Of a stretch of DNA of 49,566 nt, positions 26,618 to 34,994 are shown one piece after another (positions within the stretch are counted from its first letter, which is position 1; every line of letters begins with the position of its first letter). A program made the position numbers and the translations under genes. The notes beneath the pieces were generated by a model. The model was not told the DNA's origin. It worked only from the letters and a program-made list of their open reading frames with translations, and did not search any database. This DNA is from Candidatus Gastranaerophilales bacterium (GTDB lineage: Bacteria > Cyanobacteriota > Vampirovibrionia > Gastranaerophilales > Gastranaerophilaceae): NCBI GenBank assembly GCA_016280955.1, contig JAEEHV010000093.1:1-49566 (forward strand), given 5' to 3'.

Positions 26618-27532
26618 ATGGTACAGGATGTTAGACCGATTACGGAAAAAGAATACTACAAGATGCAGTATTCATCTGCAGAAGTTTCAGGAAATGTAAC
26701 AGAACACAAAGTTGTTGCAAATGAAAATATTTGGAATATTGCAAGAAAGCAATTACCAAAAGGTGCAAAACGAGGTGAGGTGTTAAATTATGTTTATCAG
26801 ATAGCAAAACTTAATAATAAATCTTCCATGGAGGAATTAAGCAAGTTAGCTATCGGTGATGTATTATTGCTTCCTGCAACAAGTACGGCTGCTGCACAAA
26901 AGAGTCCTGCAACGGCTGCACCAAAGAAAAATGCTCAGGCAAAAACCGCAGCAAAACCGGCTCAGAAAAAGCCCGCCCCCGCAGTAAAAAAACAACAGGC
27001 GGCTGTACCAAAAACATCAAGAGAAATGTCTGTTCAGGAAACGGCAGCACAAATTAATCGTATTATAGCACTTAGCGGTAAAGGTATTTCATATACAACA
27101 CAAAAAATATATAAGTTACAAAACATAAATAAAATTTCACCGGAGTTGTATGCCGCACATGGTCAGGCAGGTGCTAAATACTGGACAGAGCAGCTGCTCA
27201 GGAACCCCAAAGAGGCACATATATTTACCGAAAATACGTATGGCGGAACTGATAAAAACGGTGTATATATTCTTCAGAAAGACGGTAATATCAAAATGAA
27301 AGACAAAACAGTAGCAACCATAATTGCACGAAAAGATAAGAACGGAAAAATTGAAGAAATAGCATTCAATTCACCCGGTGCAAAGATTCATGACATAGTA
27401 TTTGATTACAAAATTGATTCAAAAGGATATTTATACAGACCGGACAGAAATAATCAGTATTATATGATAGATAAAGTACCTCCGCAGGTATTTGAAAATC
27501 TTAAATCGGCACTTTCACCGTATATGGAATAA
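26618..27532 (+). CDS. LysM-domain protein
   Basis: 304 aa. Residues 25-85 contain a LysM peptidoglycan-binding domain (HKVVANENIWNIARKQL ... IAKLNN ... LAIGDVLLLPA) with a somewhat longer helix 1-2 linker than usual. Residues 86-135 are an Ala/Pro/Lys linker. The C-terminal 150 residues form an unrecognised domain with basic and aromatic character. No signal peptide is visible, so it may use another export route or be cytoplasmic. GAAAGAGGA precedes the ATG. Host-type gene on the plus strand. Confidence 0.75.
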   Translation: MVQDVRPITEKEYYKMQYSSAEVSGNVTEHKVVANENIWNIARKQLPKGAKRGEVLNYVYQIAKLNNKSSMEELSKLAIGDVLLLPATSTAAAQKSPATAAPKKNAQAKTAAKPAQKKPAPAVKKQQAAVPKTSREMSVQETAAQINRIIALSGKGISYTTQKIYKLQNINKISPELYAAHGQAGAKYWTEQLLRNPKEAHIFTENTYGGTDKNGVYILQKDGNIKMKDKTVATIIARKDKNGKIEEIAFNSPGAKIHDIVFDYKIDSKGYLYRPDRNNQYYMIDKVPPQVFENLKSALSPYME

Positions 27533-27576
27533 GGTAATTATATAATATTTTACAGTTAAAAATAGAATAATTATAT

Positions 27577-27605
27577 TTGACAAAAATTAATATATTTACT
27601 AATAT
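27577..27605 (+). promoter_or_regulatory. Consensus promoter of the first LprI-like gene, leaderless
   Basis: TTGACA (27577-27582), 17 bases, TAATAT (27600-27605). The GTG start codon is seven bases after the -10 box. The spacer starts with the same 14 bases as the promoter at 29065, so the two promoters are duplicates. Confidence 0.75.
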
Positions 27606-27611
27606 GTAAAG

Positions 27612-28295
27612 GTGAAAAAATATTTTATTTTATTTATAACAACCTTTTTATTTACTGATGTTTGCACCGCATATACTGAAGATATTATTTTGCAGAAATG
27701 TATGAAGGACAGGCATTATACAACAAGTGCAATGATACAGTGTACTTATGAAAGGGGAGATTATTATAAAGATTTGAGTGCTAAACTTGCGGTAAACCTT
27801 ATGGATAAATTACCACCGGCGAATTATAATAAGCTCCTCGCAAATCAAGTTCTTTTAAACAGATATATATATTCACTTGATGCCGGTGCAACTGATATTC
27901 TATATTCCGTTCAGGGTACTATCTATTATACAATGGCATCCGGCATAAAGTATCATGTTTACCGTGAAAATTATTGGATTTTAAGTATGCTTGATACCAA
28001 AAATATTTGTAAAAATCCACTTGAGAATAAATACTCAATATCAGAAATAGAGTCATCTATAAAATCCGAACTAAAAAAATTAGAACCCGATTTAAAAAAA
28101 TTACAATATGAAAGCTTGATTGAAAGTCAACGAGCCTGGAAGGTGTATTTTGATGATACAAAAGACAATATTCTTCCGATGTTTAATGATAAGCCTGAAA
28201 TAAAAAAATATATAATAAGAATGTTATATGAAAACAGATTAGCAGTATTGCAAACAATCCGTACTCCGTATGAAAAAACAGAATTGCCGCATTAA
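27612..28295 (+). CDS. LprI/DUF1311-like secreted protein, putative muramidase inhibitor (immunity)
   Basis: 227 aa. Signal peptide at residues 1-20 (KKYFILFITTFLFTDVCTA). The mature protein has the LprI-family layout: an N-terminal C-x(12-14)-C pair (KCMKDRHYTTSAMIQC) followed by a D-Y-Y-K helix, and a late L-x-x-x-Q-x-x-W-x-x-Y segment (LIESQRAWKVYFDD). LprI of Mycobacterium tuberculosis is a lysozyme inhibitor. Its 3' end lies 32 bases from that of the convergent GH108 muramidase gene, and a paralogue at 29101 is on the other side of that gene. I infer that it protects the producer's periplasm from the muramidase. Confidence 0.75.
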   Translation: MKKYFILFITTFLFTDVCTAYTEDIILQKCMKDRHYTTSAMIQCTYERGDYYKDLSAKLAVNLMDKLPPANYNKLLANQVLLNRYIYSLDAGATDILYSVQGTIYYTMASGIKYHVYRENYWILSMLDTKNICKNPLENKYSISEIESSIKSELKKLEPDLKKLQYESLIESQRAWKVYFDDTKDNILPMFNDKPEIKKYIIRMLYENRLAVLQTIRTPYEKTELPH

Positions 28296-28327
28296 CAGGG
28301 TGTGGTGTATCGCACCGGTTGGACTAT

Positions 28328-29047
28328 TTATATATATCGTCTTAGCATTTCTTCTTTTTCCCATGGTGTCAAGTCTTCCCATTTTCTTGGGAAAGCTAAA
28401 CTGTCTTTATTATCAGATTTTATTATCCCGTCTTGTATTGCTTTATTACGCAGATATTGATATTTGTTACGCTTATTTTGCCTGTCGGGAATATTTTCAT
28501 CGACCTGATTTAAACTGCCATTATATCCTTTGTCAAAAGGAGTAATTTCATTGTAGTAATCAGGTCGCCATAACCCTTCATTGATAATTTTGTTAGCATT
28601 ATTTTCTACATCTTTAAGACGATTAAACCAACCTTCTTTAAATTGTGCCAGATTTGGTTGTTTTGCTTGATTTTCATAGTGTTTTTTTCTATTCTCTAGC
28701 ATTGTGTAAAAATTGTAATTACTTTCTTTAAACTTATTTTTTGCATAATAAGGATTTGTATTTACTGCAAAATCAAATAGTGTATATGCATCTCTAGGGT
28801 CATTAAGTTTATCAGCTCCCGATTCTTTCCAATACCAATTATAATATATTTTTTTCGCTTCACTTTTTGATATATCCGTTTTAACATCTCCTTGGGGAAG
28901 CCCTTGTTTTTTACGCCATTCATTAAAAATATTTTGAGTTATTCCAAAATTTGTCTTACCTCCTATATCATTTGGGTTATTAACATAACCACCTTCGTTG
29001 CCAAAAATAAATGGTAATAATAATTCAAATAGTTCATCACTTGTCAT
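28328..29047 (-). CDS. GH108-type muramidase (phage endolysin or toxin)
   Basis: 239 aa. The catalytic Glu is in FGNEGGYVNNPNDIGGKTNFGIT near residues 15-37, the GH108 (secretion activator/lysozyme) signature, followed by a peptidoglycan-binding-type helical region (KSEAKKIYYNWYWKESGADKL; FDFAVN). ATG 29047 is chosen for the perfect GGAGG seven bases upstream. About 90 extra C-terminal residues (from RLKDVENNAN) go beyond the core enzyme and end in an unusual basic-acidic tail. It is flanked by two LprI-like genes, one convergent, one divergent, like a toxin between immunity genes. A role as a simple lysis enzyme is the alternative. Confidence 0.85.
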   Translation of the reverse strand: MTSDELFELLLPFIFGNEGGYVNNPNDIGGKTNFGITQNIFNEWRKKQGLPQGDVKTDISKSEAKKIYYNWYWKESGADKLNDPRDAYTLFDFAVNTNPYYAKNKFKESNYNFYTMLENRKKHYENQAKQPNLAQFKEGWFNRLKDVENNANKIINEGLWRPDYYNEITPFDKGYNGSLNQVDENIPDRQNKRNKYQYLRNKAIQDGIIKSDNKDSLAFPRKWEDLTPWEKEEMLRRYI

Positions 29048-29064
29048 AAAAACCTCCTTTTTAT

Positions 29065-29093
29065 TTGACAAAAATTAATATATTCTCTAAAAT
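29065..29093 (+). promoter_or_regulatory. Consensus promoter of the second LprI-like gene, leaderless
   Basis: TTGACA (29065-29070), 17 bases, TAAAAT (29088-29093), and ATG at 29101. The message would start at or beside the ATG. The -35 box abuts the ribosome site of the divergent muramidase gene, so the two genes share a very tight control region. Confidence 0.75.
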
Positions 29094-29100
29094 AAAATTT

Positions 29101-29751
29101 ATGAAAAAATTTTTAATATCCTTTATATTATTTTTTTTTATATCTCAATTTTGTGCTGCATATACCGGTGATTCAGCACTTACACAATGTATAAAAGATG
29201 CGGGTGTCAGCTATAGTTACAGATATGATTGCTATTGTGCAAGACAGGAATATTATAAAACCCAAAATGAGAAGCTTTTAAAAGAGCTAAAATTAAAACT
29301 TTCAAAACCGTTATATGGAAAAGTTACGGGCAATCAGATAATACTTTCCAAATACATACAATTGTTAAACAACGGAGAAATAAAGATTCTGAATGATACT
29401 AACGGATTAATGTATCAAACTTTTGCACAAGAGATTATACTGATGTTAAGCGAAACAAATTTTCAAATTCTCAGTCTAATCAACAATAATACAATTAATC
29501 GTGATAAATTATCTCAAAATCCAAAAGAACCGGATATTAACGAATATATAAGTAAACTGAAAAACAATTTAACCCCAACGCAATACGGTAATGTGATGCG
29601 AACTCAATCCGGCTGGGAAAAATATAAAAAAGATGTTGAAATAAACATATTACCTTTAGTGCAAGAGCCGGAATCAAAGAAATATATTCAACAAATAATA
29701 GTTGAGGATAGGATTAATTCTTTGATTAATGTAAAATTTCTTTTTAACTGA
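29101..29751 (+). CDS. LprI/DUF1311-like secreted protein, paralogue of 27612 gene
   Basis: 216 aa. ATG 29101 is chosen because the open frame upstream (from 29065) is the promoter itself. Signal peptide at residues 1-20 (KKFLISFILFFFISQFCAA). The mature part has the same Cys-helix-Cys pattern (QCIKDAGVSYSYRYDC) and the late Q-x-x-W-x-x-Y motif (MRTQSGWEKYKKD). Together with the 27612 gene it brackets the GH108 muramidase. Two diverged inhibitors for one muramidase suggests that one is kept against a related enzyme that is no longer present here. Confidence 0.75.
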   Translation: MKKFLISFILFFFISQFCAAYTGDSALTQCIKDAGVSYSYRYDCYCARQEYYKTQNEKLLKELKLKLSKPLYGKVTGNQIILSKYIQLLNNGEIKILNDTNGLMYQTFAQEIILMLSETNFQILSLINNNTINRDKLSQNPKEPDINEYISKLKNNLTPTQYGNVMRTQSGWEKYKKDVEINILPLVQEPESKKYIQQIIVEDRINSLINVKFLFN

Positions 29752-29826
29752 ATATGCCAAATAAATATTATCAGCAGTAGTAGATTGCGGTGTACTGCAC
29801 CAAATTTATGCTGATAGCTCGCAGGA

Positions 29827-29843
29827 TGCGGCATTTTGCCGCA
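29827..29843. terminator. Short GC hairpin after the head protein gene
   Basis: TGCGGCA / TGCCGCA around TTT. It sits 20 bases downstream of the 29864 gene (minus strand). There is no U tract, so the terminator call is weak. Confidence 0.4.
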
Positions 29844-29863
29844 CCCGTTGAACGATTTATTAT

Positions 29864-30256
29864 TTATTCTTCGACCGGTCGAACTCCTGCCCATTTTGCA
29901 ATTGCGTAGATTGTTCCGCTGAAGCCGGTTCCGAAATCAAGGTCAATTGATTCATCGGATTTTTGGAATCTTGATAAATCCTGCAGCTGAATTGCGGAAA
30001 CACCTTTTGCCAGCTCTATTACAATATCACCCAACATAGAGTTCGGATAGGCATCTCCCGCTTTAACCGTCAAAAGAGAAGATGCGTTAGCGGTGTTATC
30101 AATAACAATAAATAAAGAGTTATTTTTGTTTGAAAAAGCATTTTTTATTGTAATACCGTTAGCAACAGTAACAGCCTTTTTAGTAATAGCAATATTAGCA
30201 ACAGATTCAGAATGGTCTAAGACCGGATATTGTACATCTATACTATCTCTTGTCAT
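29864..30256 (-). CDS. Head-associated phage protein
   Basis: 130 aa, beta-rich (AITKKAVTVANGITIKNAF; NNSLFIVIDNTANASSLLTVKAGD). Small beta-sandwich proteins encoded right after the major capsid gene are commonly capsid decoration or head-fibre proteins. GAAAGGA precedes the ATG. It lies 39 bases after the capsid gene and is likely cotranscribed with it. Confidence 0.7.
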   Translation of the reverse strand: MTRDSIDVQYPVLDHSESVANIAITKKAVTVANGITIKNAFSNKNNSLFIVIDNTANASSLLTVKAGDAYPNSMLGDIVIELAKGVSAIQLQDLSRFQKSDESIDLDFGTGFSGTIYAIAKWAGVRPVEE

Positions 30257-30295
30257 TTTAAATTCCTTTCATTTTAATAATTCAAATACGTATTC

Positions 30296-31189
30296 CTAAC
30301 TCAAAGCCAAAGCAGCAGAAACTTTTACCGTACCCAAGAAATCTGCCCTCGGAGCTCCGACACCGTATAATCCGTATCCTTTGTAACAGGTGTTAAAATT
30401 CTTTTCGGGAGTGTAGAAGGTTGTGTTCATATTTGATGAAACACCGCCGGCAAGAGTTTTGCCTTTAACACCAAACAAAGGATAGAATACACCGTTTTCA
30501 GGTTGTGCAATGTTGTTTGAAACAAGAATTTCCCAGCCGCACAAATGTCCGATGTAGCCTTTTCTGGTTTCTTCGGCACCTTTTTCCGTGTATTTCAGTT
30601 CATCAAGCTTACCTAAGTAGAACTGATATTCAGGCGGTATAACTGCAATCATATCTCCGTCAATCCAGTTTGTGTGTCCTTTTCCGTCACCACGTTGGAA
30701 TTTTGCCTGCATATATGCAAAAATATCTTTCGCATTTTGTGCGGAAAGAGTTATTGCCGAACCGCTGTTGTCAAGGTAATGACCTGCTCTTGTGTAAAGG
30801 TTTGCATAGGCGGCATCTACTGCGGCAGCAAATTGCTTAATTGCATCACCGGTGTAATCTTTTGCAATTTCAACCTGAGATTTTCCGTCAACCTGTGAAT
30901 TTTGGAGCATAGCTTCTTCCATCTCCGAAAGCTCAAAGTGAAAAGCTTTACCTCTGTCTAATTTAACTTTGCAGGTAGAAATTGTAGCGGTTTCAGCAGT
31001 CGGTAAATCACCCCCGTCATAGTCGAAAAGTGTAACCATTCCCGGCATGGTAATATTAACTTCATCTCCCTTTTTAACGTTATCTTTTACTTCACTGTGA
31101 GCAAGTTTTCCGATAACAAGTTCGTTGTAAAAGTGTTTGTCAAATGCTTTTGTAAATGCATCTACAATCATTTGTTTTGTTGTTGTCAT
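30296..31189 (-). CDS. Phage major capsid protein
   Basis: 297 aa, HK97-fold type coat protein. N-terminal helix (TKQMIVDAFTKAFDKHFY), the E-loop-like strand pair (GDEVNITMPGMVTLFDYDGG), the long spine helix (VEIAKDYTGDAIKQFAAAVDAAYANLY), and the A-domain segment (GDMIAVIPPEYQFYLGKLDEL) followed by GYIGHLCGWEILVSNN are as expected for the family. It follows a scaffold gene. AGAAAGGA precedes the ATG, and a hairpin with a T run lies just upstream of that site. Confidence 0.88.
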   Translation of the reverse strand: MTTTKQMIVDAFTKAFDKHFYNELVIGKLAHSEVKDNVKKGDEVNITMPGMVTLFDYDGGDLPTAETATISTCKVKLDRGKAFHFELSEMEEAMLQNSQVDGKSQVEIAKDYTGDAIKQFAAAVDAAYANLYTRAGHYLDNSGSAITLSAQNAKDIFAYMQAKFQRGDGKGHTNWIDGDMIAVIPPEYQFYLGKLDELKYTEKGAEETRKGYIGHLCGWEILVSNNIAQPENGVFYPLFGVKGKTLAGGVSSNMNTTFYTPEKNFNTCYKGYGLYGVGAPRADFLGTVKVSAALALS

Positions 31190-31209
31190 GATTTTGTCCT
31201 TTCTTTTTC

Positions 31210-31240
31210 AAAAAATCCTCGGCAAAATTTGCGTAAGGAT
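31210..31240 (-). promoter_or_regulatory. Terminator-like hairpin in the leader of the capsid gene
   Basis: On the minus strand ATCCT and AGGAT, with an inner GCAAA / TTTGC type pairing, form a hairpin followed by TTTTTT and then the ribosome site. It could attenuate readthrough from the scaffold gene or set the capsid-to-scaffold ratio. Confidence 0.45.
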
Positions 31241-31271
31241 ACCTGATAATTTACGGAATCTAATCCGTTTG

Positions 31272-31892
31272 TTAAATCATTTCATCAAGAAGAGCATCTA
31301 ATTCTTTGGGTGTCATTTGCTGAATACTTTTCTTAACCGGAGTTTTGGTTTTGGTTTCGTTTTTGTCAAACTGCATTGCACCAATTGCTTCTTTAGTTTC
31401 GGTTTTTGCGGTTTTGGATTTTTCGTAAGCGAAAATTCGTGCGGAAACGTAATTTTCAACGAGGTTGATAAGTTTTTCCGCATCAAAGTTTTCGCCTAAA
31501 GCCAAATATGCTTCTTTTGCAAGATTCCTGAAACTCGGATCGTCAAAGTATTCTTTGTATTTTTGAGAAGCTTCTTGCAGGGTATTTTTTTTATCAAGAA
31601 TGATACCGAGTTTTTCAACTACAGACTGAATATCATTCATTTCCCGAATTTGTTCTCTCAGAGAACCAAGCTCCGTAGATTGCGAACCCTGCAGTTTTTC
31701 CAGCTGTTGATAAGCTTTTGTAAGCTCATCAGCCGATTTAAATTTCCCCAGAATAAGAGCAGAAGAATCGTTTGATTTCCCTTCTTTCTCTTTGTCTGCT
31801 CCTTCGGCTTTATTCTCATTTGAGTTATCAGAGGTTAATTCCGGCTCATCAGAAGATAAAGCATTGTTTTGTGATAATTGATTTTCTTCCAT
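31272..31892 (-). CDS. Phage scaffold protein
   Basis: 206 aa, highly charged and helical. The first 45 residues are acidic and disordered (SDEPELTSDNSNENKAEGADK). A long coiled coil follows (KSADELTKAYQQLEKLQGS; LGSLREQIREMNDIQSVVEKL). The basic C-terminal helix-turn-helix (KKSIQQMTPKELDALLDEMI) is the usual coat-binding end of such scaffolds. It lies just upstream of the major capsid gene, the usual scaffold place. AGAAAGGA precedes the ATG. Confidence 0.8.
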   Translation of the reverse strand: MEENQLSQNNALSSDEPELTSDNSNENKAEGADKEKEGKSNDSSALILGKFKSADELTKAYQQLEKLQGSQSTELGSLREQIREMNDIQSVVEKLGIILDKKNTLQEASQKYKEYFDDPSFRNLAKEAYLALGENFDAEKLINLVENYVSARIFAYEKSKTAKTETKEAIGAMQFDKNETKTKTPVKKSIQQMTPKELDALLDEMI

Positions 31893-32123
31893 AAAAATTC
31901 CTTTCTTTTTGGTTTATCCAAAATAATTCATCCGCACATTTAAACAATTAAGTGCAGTTAAATTTTCTAAAAGCGAATTTAACTCACAACAGTGCGAAAA
32001 TACGACTTTTTTAATAAACAAATATTAATGCAGTAAAAGTGCTGCATTTTTAAAATTCTAAATAGCAAATTATTTTTTTAGCTGTTTTATACATAAAAGA
32101 TTACAAAAAAAATGGAGAAAAAA
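31893..32123. other. Divergent intergenic region between scaffold and the 619-aa protein
   Basis: 231 bases, AT-rich. It holds an imperfect inverted repeat (AATGCAGTAAAAGTGCTGCATT, centred near 32040). The scaffold promoter must lie here because the upstream gene is on the other strand. No consensus -35/-10 pair stood out on the minus strand. Confidence 0.4.
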
Positions 32124-33983
32124 ATGCAGATTAATACAGTAAATAACAACAACACAAGTTTTAACGGTTTATTTCCGAAAAGAGTGAAAAAAATGTATTC
32201 AAGAACAATGGTTGCAAATATTTTGGTTATGAATAAACGTGATGTATATGAGCGTACTCATGATATGAATACAAGTCAGTTGAATCTTATGCAGAAAATG
32301 GCAGACAGATATAATGAGATGTATTTTAATTCCAAAAATAAGGAAAATCCGCTGACAATTTTTAATATTCTGAAATCAATAACCGAACCAAAAGATATAC
32401 ATACCCGTGTTGTTGAAAAAATTGGCGGCTCAATTGAAAGTATCGGAGAGTTATTGAAGTTATTAACCGATAAAAAAGCAATAAAATATGTTGAAGACAT
32501 TATAAAAAAAGATCACAGGGATAATCGGTTAAGTGCGGAATTTATAGCAGATATTCTGCAATCGCCGCACAAAGAGGATTATATCAGTAATCCGAACAAA
32601 TACAGAGCATATCTGAGATTAAACAGAGATGACAAGGATATGGTTAAAAAACTTGATGCCTTGATTGAAGACAATAAATACGACAGAAGATTTTATGAAA
32701 AAGCAGAACAAATGAAAAGACTGGATACAATTAGTGTAAATTCTGCAATTTCAAAAGAAAATTTAGATAAATACTATTCAAAACCCGGTGCTGATTTTAT
32801 CAAAAATTTTGCAGACAGATATTGTCTGCCGCCGGCAACAGATGAAAAAACAAAAGATATTATTGCTGATATCTACCGAACAACAAATGAAAATAATGTA
32901 TCTTTGAGAATAGAATTATTTAACAGATATGCTGAAAACTTCTTCTATTGCAAAAATGCAGGTGCAGAAATTGATGCAATGCGTTCCGTATTTGGAAGAA
33001 TGGACAGAGATGAGTACAGTTATAAATTCGTAGAAAAATATATTGATGAATGCAAAGAACATGAAAGCATCGCAGCTCTTGATAACATTCTTGCAAAGGT
33101 TCCTTCTCCAAAAGCATTTATATTCCGTAAAAATATTTATAACATCATGGATAATACAAAACCCGGAGAAGAAAGAGACAGGGCACTCGTTGAGGAAGTT
33201 CTTAATCCGTTTTATCAAAATAAAACAATGAAAGTTAATGCATATTTAAGAAAAAGTGCAATAAAGAGCGGTTATTATGCAGAAGAAGGAAGTTTTGATA
33301 ATTTAATAAAATGGGTTGAAAATATTTATAACAAATTTAAATACAACAGATTAGTTGCAAGAAAATCAAAACAAATGACAGTACAGGCTCTTAATCCTGC
33401 AGAAACGCAAGCAGTGAAAAAGAAAGCAGAATATGTAAAACCTGAAATGAAGATAATTGAAAAGCAGGTTGCAGAAAAACCGGCGGAAATTAAAAATAAT
33501 TCGTTTACAAGGGCACAAAAACTAAAAATAGAAGCACAGCAAAGTGTAAGAGAATTTATTAATAAGAAATTACACCCAAGTATTGTTGATGAACATGAAA
33601 AAATTTATGCAAACAAAGCTACAAAAATGAGGGTAAGAATGCTGCCGCAGATACTTGCATCTATAAAAGAAACAAGAGCAGATGAAAGAGCAGCCGGCAT
33701 TAAACGACCGAAGATTTCAAATTATGATGCTGTAGATTTGTATACAAGAATAAACGGTAATAACAGAAAGTTAATTAATTATATGTTGAAGATACGTAAC
33801 AGCGAAGGTAAGAGAATCTTTGACGTACAATCAATAATAGATGCACTCGGTAGTGTACACAAACGGGTTATACTTGAAAGAATGAAACCGGCAGAAGCAA
33901 AAGCTTGCTATGAAGATTTTTATCAAAAACAACTTGATACTTACGGTAAATTAAAACCATATAAAAATGTAAAAGATAAATAA
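32124..33983 (+). CDS. Large helical hypothetical protein with Asn-rich N-terminus
   Basis: 619 aa. ATG 32124 is chosen because GGAG lies seven bases upstream; the ATG at 32112 has none. The N-terminus MQINTVNNNNTSFNGLF matches the leader style of the 8273 protein. The rest is almost wholly alpha-helical and basic, with several TPR- or HEAT-like repeats possible (VEKIGGSIESIGELLKLL; KYIDECKEHESIAALDNIL) but no motif I can name. It has a Lys/Ala/Glu linker near 430-470. No signal peptide. Strong terminator after it. It lies on the plus strand between scaffold and the toxin archive and looks chromosomal. Confidence 0.75.
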   Translation: MQINTVNNNNTSFNGLFPKRVKKMYSRTMVANILVMNKRDVYERTHDMNTSQLNLMQKMADRYNEMYFNSKNKENPLTIFNILKSITEPKDIHTRVVEKIGGSIESIGELLKLLTDKKAIKYVEDIIKKDHRDNRLSAEFIADILQSPHKEDYISNPNKYRAYLRLNRDDKDMVKKLDALIEDNKYDRRFYEKAEQMKRLDTISVNSAISKENLDKYYSKPGADFIKNFADRYCLPPATDEKTKDIIADIYRTTNENNVSLRIELFNRYAENFFYCKNAGAEIDAMRSVFGRMDRDEYSYKFVEKYIDECKEHESIAALDNILAKVPSPKAFIFRKNIYNIMDNTKPGEERDRALVEEVLNPFYQNKTMKVNAYLRKSAIKSGYYAEEGSFDNLIKWVENIYNKFKYNRLVARKSKQMTVQALNPAETQAVKKKAEYVKPEMKIIEKQVAEKPAEIKNNSFTRAQKLKIEAQQSVREFINKKLHPSIVDEHEKIYANKATKMRVRMLPQILASIKETRADERAAGIKRPKISNYDAVDLYTRINGNNRKLINYMLKIRNSEGKRIFDVQSIIDALGSVHKRVILERMKPAEAKACYEDFYQKQLDTYGKLKPYKNVKDK

Positions 33984-34012
33984 TAAAGTTTGGACAACTT
34001 GTAGGTTGTAGT

Positions 34013-34046
34013 TAATGTCGGGCTTTTTTGCCCGACATTAATTTTT
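34013..34046 (+). terminator. Strong intrinsic terminator
   Basis: An 11-bp perfect stem TAATGTCGGGC / GCCCGACATTA around a T-rich loop, followed by ATTTTT. It ends the 32124 transcript. Confidence 0.9.
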
Positions 34047-34134
34047 GTCTGAACTTGTGGTATGCATATTTTTATTGAATATTTCAAAATGCAGCAGTAT
34101 AATTAAAATTTAGTTAGTAACTACAGGTTTTTAT

Positions 34135-34581
34135 ATGAGTAAGTTTATTAATTCGGAAGATAAAAATATTGTCGGACAGGAACATGAGCAAAAAATTGAC
34201 ATAGTACAGGAACTTATTATTAAAGACAGATTATGTGTACTTTTTATAATTTCAATCATTTGTTTGTTCTTTATGGTTTTCTTCTTTATGTGGGACGACG
34301 AGCCCGGATATGTTTCAAGGGCGGCTATAGTATTAACTTCTGTAAGTTTTATATCCTGGCTTCGTATAGATAATATATTAGCTAAAAATCATTATATTAA
34401 AATATTTCCGGGACAATTTTCCGAGTATTTAAAAAATATTATAACTATAGTTTATTTGTGCTTATTATGTTCAGAGGTTTTTATGGAGAATCCTTCGGTT
34501 TATGTTTGGTTCAATTTGGGAATAATGTATATTATGATAAATTTATTAGCTTATTTTGTCAGTATAGTAAAATGGAAATAG
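34135..34581 (+). CDS. Multi-TM protein, putative immunity protein (cassette F)
   Basis: 148 aa with four hydrophobic segments (near residues 36-54, 64-80, 100-115 and 122-143). No enzyme motif. The 3' end overlaps by about 30 bases a stub of open frame on the minus strand that lies directly behind a portal-gene fragment. This is the same arrangement as the other toxin-immunity units of the array, so I propose it is an orphan immunity gene whose toxin has been lost. It could also be a chromosomal membrane protein. Confidence 0.55.
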   Translation: MSKFINSEDKNIVGQEHEQKIDIVQELIIKDRLCVLFIISIICLFFMVFFFMWDDEPGYVSRAAIVLTSVSFISWLRIDNILAKNHYIKIFPGQFSEYLKNIITIVYLCLLCSEVFMENPSVYVWFNLGIMYIMINLLAYFVSIVKWK

Positions 34582-34670
34582 TTTGTGTTGACATCAGTAT
34601 TGCCCGTAAGTCCGCAGGCTGGGTATACCTGCCCGATGGTAACTTTTAATGTATTTAATGATTGGGTAAA
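34551..34670 (-). pseudogene. Putative toxin C-terminal stub (cassette F)
   Basis: A 40-codon open frame reading from the portal fragment junction to a TAA at 34551 (ends ...TNYFHFTILTK). It contains a plausible coding segment (LKVTIGQVYPACGLTG) but has no start and is out of frame with the portal fragment. Called a stub because its end overlaps the 3' end of the membrane protein gene at 34135-34581, as the other toxin ends do. Confidence 0.4.
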
Positions 34671-34683
34671 CTCTCAACCTACT

Positions 34684-34866
34684 TACTCCTTTTTGTTCAA
34701 AGTACCGGATAAATATTTCTTGAAGATTGAGTGGGATTTGTTGAGCAAACCTTTCTACTGCCGAAACGACCAAATCTGCCAGTTCGCTTTTTAATGCAGT
34801 AAGAGAGTTGTCGGAATAAGTGTATTTGTATTCGCCCTGACGTACAAAATCATCAACCTCAATATA
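34684..34866 (-). pseudogene. Portal gene fragment (cassette F)
   Basis: About 183 bases nearly identical to portal-gene positions 41448-41630. It encodes the segment from EVDDFVRQGEYKYTYS through NLQEIFIRYFEQKG and then stops matching exactly after FEQKG. No start codon. On the other side it is fused to the end of a plus-strand open frame (34864-34994). Confidence 0.9.
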
Positions 34867-34994
34867 TAGAATTAAAGGAGTTTATTAATCCTTATCTTAA
34901 AGACAATAATATAAATGTAAGAACCATAAACTCCCTATTAATCTATGCCAAAAGAAAACAATTAAATATAGAAAAACAATATTCTAATTACTAA
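34864..34994 (+). pseudogene. Truncated immunity-type gene (cassette E)
   Basis: About 42 codons with coding character (ELKEFINPYLKDNN; RTINSLLIYAKRKQL) ending in TAA at 34994, eleven bases inside the end of the M23 gene. The 5' part is missing, replaced by the portal fragment. I read it as the remains of the M23 gene's partner. Confidence 0.55.
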
